DNA of 64,000 nucleotides from DATBGS01 sp036557885 (GTDB taxonomy: Bacteria; Chloroflexota; Ktedonobacteria; Ktedonobacterales; DATBGS01): positions 45,840 to 109,839 of the forward strand of contig DATBGS010000145.1 in assembly GCA_036557885.1 (NCBI GenBank), given 5' to 3'. Position numbers and translations under genes: made by a program. Position 1 is the first letter of the stretch; each line of letters begins with the position of its first letter. The notes below the pieces were generated by a model, which saw nothing but the letters and a program-made list of their open reading frames with translations, did not search any database and was not told the DNA's origin. Positions 53,394 through 60,452 of this stretch are shown one piece after another.

Positions 53394-54746
53394 ATGACCG
53401 AAAAAGCAATGCCCCACAATGTAGATGCCGAACAAGCCGTGCTTGGCAGCATCATCATTGACCCCCATGCCGTTGCGCACGTGGCAGACCTGCTGCGCCC
53501 GGAGGACTTTTATCGCGATACCCATCGCGTGGTCTATCAGTCTATCCTCGATCTCTTTCAGAAAAATGGCCCGGCAGATTTTGTCACGCTCTCCGACGCG
53601 CTCCAGAAGCAGGGGCGACTGGAGGAGGTTGGCGGCCAGAGCCAGATTACCTCGCTGGTCAATACTGTGCCCAGCAGCGCCAATGTGGACTACTACGCGC
53701 GCATTGTGGAGCGCATGGCGCTGATGCGCAGGCTGATTCACGCCGCCACCGAGATTGCCGGGATGGCCTATGATGCGGAGGATGGGCAAGCCGCGCTCGA
53801 TAAAGCTGAGCAGCTCATCTTTGCTGTAGGCCAGCGCCATGCCCACACCGATTTTAGCGCGGTCAGCGAGCTGCTTGAGGCGTACTATAAAAAGCTGGAC
53901 CAACTGCACGAGCAGCGCGGCGGTATGGTGGGCCTGGGGACGGGGTTTATTGAACTGGACCGTATGACCGGTGGCCTGCAAAAATCCGACCTGATCATTC
54001 TGGCAGCCCGGCCTGCGGTGGGAAAGTCGTCGCTTGCCTTGTCGCTTGCCTATAACGTGTCCCACCCTCCAAGAGAACCCGGCGGAAAGACGAACCGGGT
54101 CGCGTTCTTTGCCCTGGAGATGAGCAAGGAGCAAATGTTGCAGCGCCTGCTCTCCATCAGGACGGGGATAGATCAGCATCGTATCAGGAGTGGGTTGTTC
54201 AGTGATGAGGAATGGGCGCGCATCAGCCAGGCGTTCGGGGAACTGGGCGAGTTTGGGATCTATATTGACGATACGGCAGCCATCTCCGTCATGGAGATGC
54301 GCAGCAAGGCGCGGCGTCTGGCGTCTGAGCGCCAGGGGCTTGATCTGATCGTTGTGGATTATCTGCAACTCATGCAGGGGCATCCGGGCGCCCGCAACGA
54401 GAACCGAGTGCAGGAAGTCTCAGAGATTAGCCGCAGCCTGAAGGCGCTGGCCCGCGAACTGAATGTGCCCGTCGTCGCGCTTTCGCAGCTTTCCCGCTCT
54501 GTGGAGAGTCGCCAGTCGCGTGTTCCACAACTAAGCGACCTGAGAGAAAGCGGCAGCATCGAGCAAGACTCTGACATAGTATTATTCATCTATCGAGATG
54601 AAGTGTACAATGCTGATACTGACCGTAAAAATATTGCCGACATCATCGTAGCAAAGCACCGCAACGGTCCCATCGGCCAGTTTAGCCTGCGGTTCGACTC
54701 CAGTAAAACGCTCTTTCAAAACCTTGAACTTCACAGGCAACCGTAG
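53394..54746 (+). CDS. dnaB: Replicative DNA helicase
   Basis: 450 residues from ATG 53394 (a GTG two codons earlier is possible). N-terminal DnaB domain: NVDAEQAVLGSIIIDPHAVAHVADLLRPEDFY. RecA-like motor: LGTGFIELDRMTGGLQKSDLIILAARPAVGKSSLAL (Walker A), FFALEMSKEQM, LDLIVVDYLQLM (Walker B), QLSRSVESR, and IEQDSDIVLFIYRDE. No intein. It is the first gene of a replication operon with a DnaD-like and a DnaI/DnaC-like gene, i.e. the helicase with its likely loaders. Confidence 0.93.
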   Translation: MTEKAMPHNVDAEQAVLGSIIIDPHAVAHVADLLRPEDFYRDTHRVVYQSILDLFQKNGPADFVTLSDALQKQGRLEEVGGQSQITSLVNTVPSSANVDYYARIVERMALMRRLIHAATEIAGMAYDAEDGQAALDKAEQLIFAVGQRHAHTDFSAVSELLEAYYKKLDQLHEQRGGMVGLGTGFIELDRMTGGLQKSDLIILAARPAVGKSSLALSLAYNVSHPPREPGGKTNRVAFFALEMSKEQMLQRLLSIRTGIDQHRIRSGLFSDEEWARISQAFGELGEFGIYIDDTAAISVMEMRSKARRLASERQGLDLIVVDYLQLMQGHPGARNENRVQEVSEISRSLKALARELNVPVVALSQLSRSVESRQSRVPQLSDLRESGSIEQDSDIVLFIYRDEVYNADTDRKNIADIIVAKHRNGPIGQFSLRFDSSKTLFQNLELHRQP

Positions 54747-54758
54747 GAGGCGCGCGCT

Positions 54759-55466
54759 ATGCCAGGCTTTCGCGGGTTTCCAACAGGGGACCACCCTGCC
54801 GTTCCCCTCCCAGAAGACTTTTTTACTATCTTGCTGCCGGAGATTGAGGACCATGCCGAACTCAAGGTGACGCTGCATCTGTTCTGGCTGCTCTCGCGGA
54901 AAATTGGCGAGCCGCGCTGCGCCAGCGAGCGGGAATTGCTGGCTGACCCCATCCTGCGCCGGGGACTGCGGCGCAAGGGCGATCCACGCCCGCCAGAGGA
55001 GCGGCTGCGTGCCGGACTGGAGCGAGCGGTAGCGCGGGGGACGCTGGTGCAGGTGCATCTGCGCCTGGATGATGAGTTGGTGGGCTGGTACTTCTTTAAT
55101 ACGGAGGAAAGCCGACGAGCGGTGGCAGAGTTACGAGAAGGCACACTTCCTGCTGAGCGGCTGTTGGAGGGAGAGGGGAATGAGCCGGGCGCGTTTGCCA
55201 AAGCCGCGCTGATCTCGCTGGAGTGGGAGCGCCCGAATATCTTTACCTTATACGAGCAAAATATTGGCTTGCTTCTGCCGATGATGGCCGAGGAACTGCG
55301 CGATGCCGCTGACCGCTTTCCAGAAGACTGGATTGTGGAGGCATTCCGTGAGGCTGTTGAACAAAATAAACGCAGTTGGCGCTATATCCACGCGATATTG
55401 CAGCGCTGGGAAACCGAAGGAAAAGGGGGCGTGCATCATGGACTCTCTGGGCGATATAGTCGGTAA
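54759..55466 (+). CDS. DnaD domain primosome protein
   Basis: 235 residues. The C-terminal 80 residues are a DnaD (DnaB2) domain: NIFTLYEQNIGLLLPMMAEELRDAADRFPEDWIVEAFREAVEQNKRSWRYIHAILQRWETEGK. The N-terminal half contains a helical winged-helix-like part (LHLFWLLSRKIGEP...VHLRLDDELVGWYFF). In Firmicutes DnaD acts in helicase loading during initiation and restart. It starts 12 bases after dnaB and overlaps the next gene by 29 bases. Confidence 0.85.
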   Translation: MPGFRGFPTGDHPAVPLPEDFFTILLPEIEDHAELKVTLHLFWLLSRKIGEPRCASERELLADPILRRGLRRKGDPRPPEERLRAGLERAVARGTLVQVHLRLDDELVGWYFFNTEESRRAVAELREGTLPAERLLEGEGNEPGAFAKAALISLEWERPNIFTLYEQNIGLLLPMMAEELRDAADRFPEDWIVEAFREAVEQNKRSWRYIHAILQRWETEGKGGVHHGLSGRYSR

Positions 55467-56271
55467 GTATGGGCAGCGCCGCTCGCCCCAGGACCGCGAC
55501 GGGGCAGATACGCCAGGAAGGACCAGGAATCGAGTCATGCCGACACGAGACGGAGAGAGTACGCTTGCGCAAAACGGAGCCAGGCCCTGCTCAATTTGCA
55601 ATGGGGCGGGCTGGCTGCGCCAGGATCTTCCGGTAGGCGACCCCAATTATGGCAAGATTGTGAAATGCTCGTGTAAAGAACGCGAAGAGCGCACCAAATC
55701 GCTCCATGAAATGCTGGAGCGCTCCAACCTTGGCATCTATAACGAGAAGACCTTTGAGACATTTCACTCGAATATTGCCGGCGTGGCTGAGGCATACCAG
55801 GCTGCGCGGAAGTATGCCAACGACCCCGATAGCTGGCTTATCCTGAGTGGTCAGGTGGGGTGCGGAAAAACGCATCTGGCCGCCGCCATTGCGCATGTTT
55901 GCCTGGAGCGCGGGATGCCTGTCCTGTTTACCACCGTCCCCGAATTGATGGACCATCTGCGCGAGGCGTTTGCCCCAACCAATGAGGTTCCTTATCACAA
56001 GCTGTTTGATGAAATTCGTGAGGTGGCACTGTTGGTGTTGGATGATCTGGGGGTGGAGCGCACCACTGCCTGGGTAGGAGAAAAACTCTTCCAAATCGTC
56101 AACTACCGCTACAACAATCACATCCCCACCATCATCACGCTGAATAAGGACGCCATTAGAGAACTCGATCCCCGCATTCGCTCGCGTATGCGCGATAAGG
56201 CGGTGGGGAAATGGATTGTTATGGAGGCGCAGGATTATCGAGAACGGCATTCTGTGCCGGCAAAGCCCTAG
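55438..56271 (+). CDS. DnaI/DnaC-like helicase loader ATPase
   Basis: 277 residues from the ATG before DSLGDIVGKYG (GGAAAAGGGGG upstream). A zinc-like cluster CSICNGAGWLRQD...KIVKCSCKER lies at about 50-80, as in DnaI-type loaders. The AAA+ core has GQVGCGKTHLAAAIAH (Walker A), ALLVLDDLGVERTTAW (Walker B) and RIRSRMRD (arginine finger region). Being in an operon with dnaB and dnaD supports a loader role rather than an IstB transposition helper. Confidence 0.85.
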   Translation: MDSLGDIVGKYGQRRSPQDRDGADTPGRTRNRVMPTRDGESTLAQNGARPCSICNGAGWLRQDLPVGDPNYGKIVKCSCKEREERTKSLHEMLERSNLGIYNEKTFETFHSNIAGVAEAYQAARKYANDPDSWLILSGQVGCGKTHLAAAIAHVCLERGMPVLFTTVPELMDHLREAFAPTNEVPYHKLFDEIREVALLVLDDLGVERTTAWVGEKLFQIVNYRYNNHIPTIITLNKDAIRELDPRIRSRMRDKAVGKWIVMEAQDYRERHSVPAKP

Positions 56272-56293
56272 CCGACAAAGCGCTCTCCGGCCA

Positions 56294-57739
56294 TCAGGAA
56301 GAATGCGGAATCAGCCGGTGGGGATGATGTCTGGGCGGCTGAGGCTCGGCAACCACAGCCTCTTCTGACGCTGAAGGAACATCAGACGCGGCGCCCGACA
56401 CTTCCTCTGGTTGCAGAGCGCGGCTGGGGAGTCGCAGCGGGTTGGGGCCTTCGCGCCCGCGCACAGGCGTGCTGAGTACCCTCGATTTTCTCGCAGGCGA
56501 GGCCGCCTCACCAGATGCTGGCGCGGCTGCGGTGGCTGGCTCTGCGGGCAGTTGCGGAGGCAGGAGCGAATCCTCTGCCTGTGCTTGTTCGCGCTCTGTT
56601 GGAATTGGGCTGCTTACAAAGCGCAGCGGAATCGTCCCCAGGGTCAACGTGTCGCCTTCTGCCAGGCGCCGGGGCGCGGTCAGGCGTTGGCCGTTGAGCG
56701 CGGTTCCGTTCTGGCTGCCCAGGTCTTGGGCGTAAAAGAACCCGTCCTCCTGCCGGAGAATCTGCGCGTGGCGGCGCGAGATGGAGCTATCCTGAATGAC
56801 CAGATCACAGGCAGCAGCACGCCCAAGCGTGACGACGGCCTGGGTGAGTTCGTAGCGGCTGCCCGCGCCTGGCCCGCCAGAAACCAGCAGCCAGCCAGAC
56901 GCCCTCTGGGATGACTGAGCGGCCAGGCTCATTGCGGGCAGGGGCGCTGTCTCCGCCGCGCTCTCCTGGGTGGCTTCGCTGGTTGGGGCAGCCTCCGCTT
57001 TCTTCGCCTCCTGGTGCCTATCCTGGTAACGGAAGCGCCGCCCCCCAATCTCCAGCAGATCCCCGTCGTGGAGCGGGACCAGCCCCCAGACGTTCTGGCC
57101 GTTGACCGATGTGCCATTCATGCTGCCATGATCTTTCAGATAGCCACGCCCGCGCTCCCAGCGCAGTTCAGCGTGATAGCGCGAGGCCAGATCAGCGTCC
57201 AGCAGAATATCGTTATCGCGCTCGCGGCCCAGCGAAACGACCTGCCGTGTCAGGGGGACTTCGCGGTGCAGATAGGGGCCGTCCAGGTGGATCAGCCGCC
57301 CCCAGGCCACACCCTTGCCCAGCGGCTCGTAATCGCGCTCATGCGGCTGGTTTTCCGTTGAAGCTGTCTCAAGCGGGCGCGCCCGCGCTTTTCTGGCCTG
57401 GCGCGCATCAAAGGGCACCGCAAACAACAAAAACCCCATGCTGCTGCCCAATGGAAGCATCCAGCCAAGCACACTCACCCACGATAACCAGAGCAGCACT
57501 TCGGAAACGCTGAGCGCCGGGCCTTGCAGGTCCAGGCGCGTCTGGCTCCAGATGATGGCAGGCAGAAGGCAGGCGGCGGCGGCCAGGCATCCCAGCATCG
57601 CCCCTGCCAACTGGCGCGGTGTGCCGCGCCTGCGGGCCATCGCGTAAGCAGCAATGCCTGCGGCGGCCAGAAGGCTGCATGCTAATCCCCCATAGCAGCC
57701 CGCGCGAAACCAGGTTGGAAAGTCGGCTGTTTCCGGCAT
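56294..57739 (-). CDS. Membrane protein with two FHA domains
   Basis: 481 residues. Three or four N-terminal membrane helices (about 12-34, 44-64, 78-112) are followed by two cytosolic FHA domains. FHA 1 (about 158-235): VSLGRERDNDILL, LASRYHAEL, GSMNGTSVNG. FHA 2 (about 285-370): VTLGRAAACDLVI, SISRRHAQI, GSQNGTALNG. A Pro/Ala/Ser-rich tail follows. The phosphothreonine-binding residues look intact, so it should recruit phosphorylated partners to the membrane. It is convergent with the helicase loader gene. Confidence 0.85.
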   Translation of the reverse strand: MPETADFPTWFRAGCYGGLACSLLAAAGIAAYAMARRRGTPRQLAGAMLGCLAAAACLLPAIIWSQTRLDLQGPALSVSEVLLWLSWVSVLGWMLPLGSSMGFLLFAVPFDARQARKARARPLETASTENQPHERDYEPLGKGVAWGRLIHLDGPYLHREVPLTRQVVSLGRERDNDILLDADLASRYHAELRWERGRGYLKDHGSMNGTSVNGQNVWGLVPLHDGDLLEIGGRRFRYQDRHQEAKKAEAAPTSEATQESAAETAPLPAMSLAAQSSQRASGWLLVSGGPGAGSRYELTQAVVTLGRAAACDLVIQDSSISRRHAQILRQEDGFFYAQDLGSQNGTALNGQRLTAPRRLAEGDTLTLGTIPLRFVSSPIPTEREQAQAEDSLLPPQLPAEPATAAAPASGEAASPARKSRVLSTPVRGREGPNPLRLPSRALQPEEVSGAASDVPSASEEAVVAEPQPPRHHPHRLIPHSS

Positions 57740-57800
57740 CGGCTTACTGCCTTCCTAAACGGAGTCAAACGTTCTCGGTTGCGGTGAACACGCCCGCATA

Positions 57801-58958
57801 TCACGTTGCATCGGCAACGGATAGCCCTAGCCGGGCAAGAAACCGCTTCAGGATGTTGCGCGCTGAGTTCTCATCACGGTCCATCACCAAGCCGCAAGAG
57901 GGACAACGATACACCCGCTTCCAGAGCGGCATGTTTTGCAGGTGCCCACAGCCGCTACAGGTTTTGCTGGTATCGCGTTCATCCTCAAGTTCTAAGGTTT
58001 TCCCAGCGAGTAAACACTTGTACACAAGCATCTGCACAAAGCCATACAGCCCCCAATCGTTATAGACCGCCCGATGCAAGGACTTGAGATGCTCGGTGTG
58101 CTCTTGCATGACCATCTGTCGCTGGGACAAATCACCTATCACCACAGTGCTTTCAACCAGTCGGTGAGCTATCAAGTGACTTGCTTTATGGAGAGAGTCA
58201 CGACGCTTGTTGCGTTTCTTCTCGGAGATGCGGGCGCGCACTTTGGTCAAGCGCAAATAGCGTTTGGATTTCTTCTTGCACCTCGCCCGCTTTGCGTCAA
58301 TCTTGTCTAGTTGTTTGTTATACCAGCGCGTGCCTTTCATCCCTCCAATCGAATAACCCCTTCCCTGTTCATTCACTCCAACGGCCAACGTCTTGAGGCC
58401 CAAGTCAAAGGCCACCACCTGCCCCGTCTTTTCCTCCGGTTCTGGCATCTCATAGACAAAGGAGGCAAAGTAATGGCCGCGTGCATCCTTAGAGATGGCA
58501 ACTTCTCGGAAGCCACAAGGCGGCACCTCAGCGAGTGAAGCCCTGACGTTGGGCAAGCGTTTGTTGTGCCCTTTGCCGCCGGTGGGCAGAATCAGCCGCT
58601 GGCCCTCAAAGAGCAAATAGGCTGCTGGGTAGCAGAGGGTGAAGAACTGATGGCGAGGCCGCACACGCGGGAAGCCTGGCTTCTCTCCCGCCTCCAGCCG
58701 CCGAAAGAAGCCCTGCATGGCTTTGTCCAGGCGGAAATAGACCTCAGCTAGCAGCTTGCCGTAGACGGCGTTGAGGGCCGGATCATAGGCACGGCATTCT
58801 GCCAGCCGTGCTTTCTCCTGCTTGAAGTGCCAGCGTTCGCCCGCCCGCAGGCGCATCACGAGCCAATTGTAGAGGCCGCGACACTTGCCTTGCATGAACT
58901 CCAGGGTGGCGGCGTCCTCGCTACTCAGGCTGAGCTGGATTTTCCTGGCGAGCAGCAT
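57801..58958 (-). CDS. tnpB: TnpB-type RNA-guided nuclease (IS607/IS605 OrfB family), intact
   Basis: 385 residues with AAGGAGG before the ATG. RuvC aspartate in VVAFDLGLKTLAVGV, glutamate region STVVIGDLSQRQM (the acidic residue is an Asp in this branch), the zinc ribbon CSGCGHLQNM...CPSCGLVMDRDENSARNIL with the last catalytic Asp. No frameshift or stop, in contrast to the decayed copy at 11149-12251. It overlaps a truncated IS607-type TnpA. TnpB enzymes cut DNA guided by a right-end RNA; that RNA would lie around 57700-57850. Confidence 0.87.
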   Translation of the reverse strand: MLLARKIQLSLSSEDAATLEFMQGKCRGLYNWLVMRLRAGERWHFKQEKARLAECRAYDPALNAVYGKLLAEVYFRLDKAMQGFFRRLEAGEKPGFPRVRPRHQFFTLCYPAAYLLFEGQRLILPTGGKGHNKRLPNVRASLAEVPPCGFREVAISKDARGHYFASFVYEMPEPEEKTGQVVAFDLGLKTLAVGVNEQGRGYSIGGMKGTRWYNKQLDKIDAKRARCKKKSKRYLRLTKVRARISEKKRNKRRDSLHKASHLIAHRLVESTVVIGDLSQRQMVMQEHTEHLKSLHRAVYNDWGLYGFVQMLVYKCLLAGKTLELEDERDTSKTCSGCGHLQNMPLWKRVYRCPSCGLVMDRDENSARNILKRFLARLGLSVADAT

Positions 58959-59154
58959 GCGCTTGTCCTCCTTCCGGCTGCTTCTGGCTGCGGTACTGAA
59001 GGTATTGGGTCTGGGTGTAGTAGCGCCGGTTGGTCGGGGAGCGATAGGCGTGCAAGATGCCCTGCCGGTCCCAGCGTTGCAAAGTTGCTACCGAGCGTCC
59101 AATCAAGCGCGCAAACTCGCGGGGTGCATATAATCGTTCGCCTTCCATACCCAT
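58921..59154 (-). CDS. IS607-type TnpA reduced to its MerR-like DNA-binding domain
   Basis: 77 residues. APREFARLIGRSVATLQRWDRQGILHAYRSPTNRRYYTQTQYLQYRS is the N-terminal winged-helix of IS607 serine recombinases. The catalytic resolvase domain (about 130 residues with the active serine) is absent; after YLQYRS the frame runs on for 28 residues and stops inside tnpB. It overlaps the tnpB start by 38 bases. The deletion kept the tnpB ribosome site. The element can no longer transpose with its own recombinase. Confidence 0.78.
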   Translation of the reverse strand: MGMEGERLYAPREFARLIGRSVATLQRWDRQGILHAYRSPTNRRYYTQTQYLQYRSQKQPEGGQAHAARQENPAQPE

Positions 59155-59193
59155 GTTTTACCATATTCGTATAGGAAAATGCAAAGCTATCTC

Positions 59194-60288
59194 TTACTCC
59201 ATCGGCAAAATACCCTGCTGTCGCTCCGCGACAATATCAATCACGCGAATGATCTGGCTTGCCATCTCGTCGTGCTCCTGCATGCCGCTCTGGTTGGCCT
59301 GCTTGCCATAGACGCCCTGGCCCAGCAAGGTGGTTTCCCAGAAGCGCCGATCTGTGCTTTCCGGCCCCATTGCCACGCCCAGGAAGGCATGCCCAGGGAC
59401 AATATAAATATACGGGCGCATGTGCAGGCTTTCAATAGCCGAGGCCAGGGTGATCGTCGTTTCTACACACATGCCGGTGCCCGATTGCAGCAGGTCTTTG
59501 GGCAGCAGCACGTTTTCAATGGTTGGCCCATATTGGATCGTCGTATTGCTGTAATGGATGTGATACTCCTGCTCCAGGGTGTCATAGATCGCGTTGACCT
59601 GATTAATCACATCCTGCTGGCTCCCAGCATAGCCCACCATCTCTGTCGTGTTGGGATACAGCGCGGGGTCGTTTTTCAGCCGTTCAGCGGCGCGATTGAC
59701 CAGATCACGAATGGCCGGGTCTTGCGGAGTAACCCACGCGGCCAGGAAGCTGAAGTTATCCTGGCCTTGCGTATTTTGCCAGTACATGGCGCGGCTGGTG
59801 AGCAAGCGCAGCGGCTTGCTATCCGTACAGGATTTGCCAGAGGCGCCAGCCACCCGCAGCAGTACCTGGCTATCGCGGTAGGAGATGTTTGCCAGCGTGT
59901 CTATCATGCCGGGCAGCACTGGCGGATGGAAAAGCTGCTCTTTCCACCCCGATGTGGCCTCAACTTCTATCGGCTGCTCCTGAGAAAAGTTGGGAATCTG
60001 GGCGCTGAGGGTAAGCTGCTGCGGTGTGGCGCTGCGATAGCTCACGCTCACCAGCCAGGGGAGATTCGTGTAAAAGCCGGTGAGCAGTTCCGACTGTCCG
60101 TTGTTGGCTGCCAGCGCCTGGGGGTTAATTTTCCAAGAAAACTCCGCGCCACATGCCCCCTGTCCATAGAGGCTGTAGTTGCGCTGAAAAAGCTGATACG
60201 CGCGCAAGCCACCGCTGACATACAGCGCAGCGGCAACAAATACGACTAGCAGGAACAGAAAGAGCTTGAGCGCGTTTTTCCCTGGCAT
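59194..60288 (-). CDS. Exported transglutaminase-like protein
   Basis: 364 residues from MPGKNALKLFLF (a GTG two codons earlier is possible). One N-terminal membrane anchor (FLFLLVVFVAAALYVSGG), an extracellular N-terminal domain of about 200 residues, then a transglutaminase-like core with nucleophile Cys in LLQSGTGMCVETTITLASAIESLHMRPYIYIVPGHAFLGV (Cys and His visible; Asp not certain). Bacterial members are usually peptidases or amidases of the envelope. The substrate is unknown. Confidence 0.78.
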   Translation of the reverse strand: MPGKNALKLFLFLLVVFVAAALYVSGGLRAYQLFQRNYSLYGQGACGAEFSWKINPQALAANNGQSELLTGFYTNLPWLVSVSYRSATPQQLTLSAQIPNFSQEQPIEVEATSGWKEQLFHPPVLPGMIDTLANISYRDSQVLLRVAGASGKSCTDSKPLRLLTSRAMYWQNTQGQDNFSFLAAWVTPQDPAIRDLVNRAAERLKNDPALYPNTTEMVGYAGSQQDVINQVNAIYDTLEQEYHIHYSNTTIQYGPTIENVLLPKDLLQSGTGMCVETTITLASAIESLHMRPYIYIVPGHAFLGVAMGPESTDRRFWETTLLGQGVYGKQANQSGMQEHDEMASQIIRVIDIVAERQQGILPME

Positions 60289-60422
60289 GCCCACAGCACA
60301 TTTCTATGCGAAGAGAAGGGCTTCTCTGCCCTCCAATGATCCTACGAGGCTGAGAGATCGAGAGCAGCAGAAGCGTAGCACAGGAGCACGCGCTCAACAA
60401 AGTAGGGTGGTACTTTTGGGCA

Positions 60423-60452
60423 GGAAGGCCGGTGGTTTTAACTGCCAGCCTC
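60423..60452 (-). repeat. Fragment of the mosaic repeat at the clpB stop codon
   Basis: Read on the minus strand, CTGGCAGTTAAAACCACC resembles the left end CTGGCGGTTAAAACCGCG of repeats R1-R3. The TAA inside it is the clpB stop codon, so a piece of the repeat family appears to supply the end of the gene. The match is short and may be coincidental. Confidence 0.4.
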
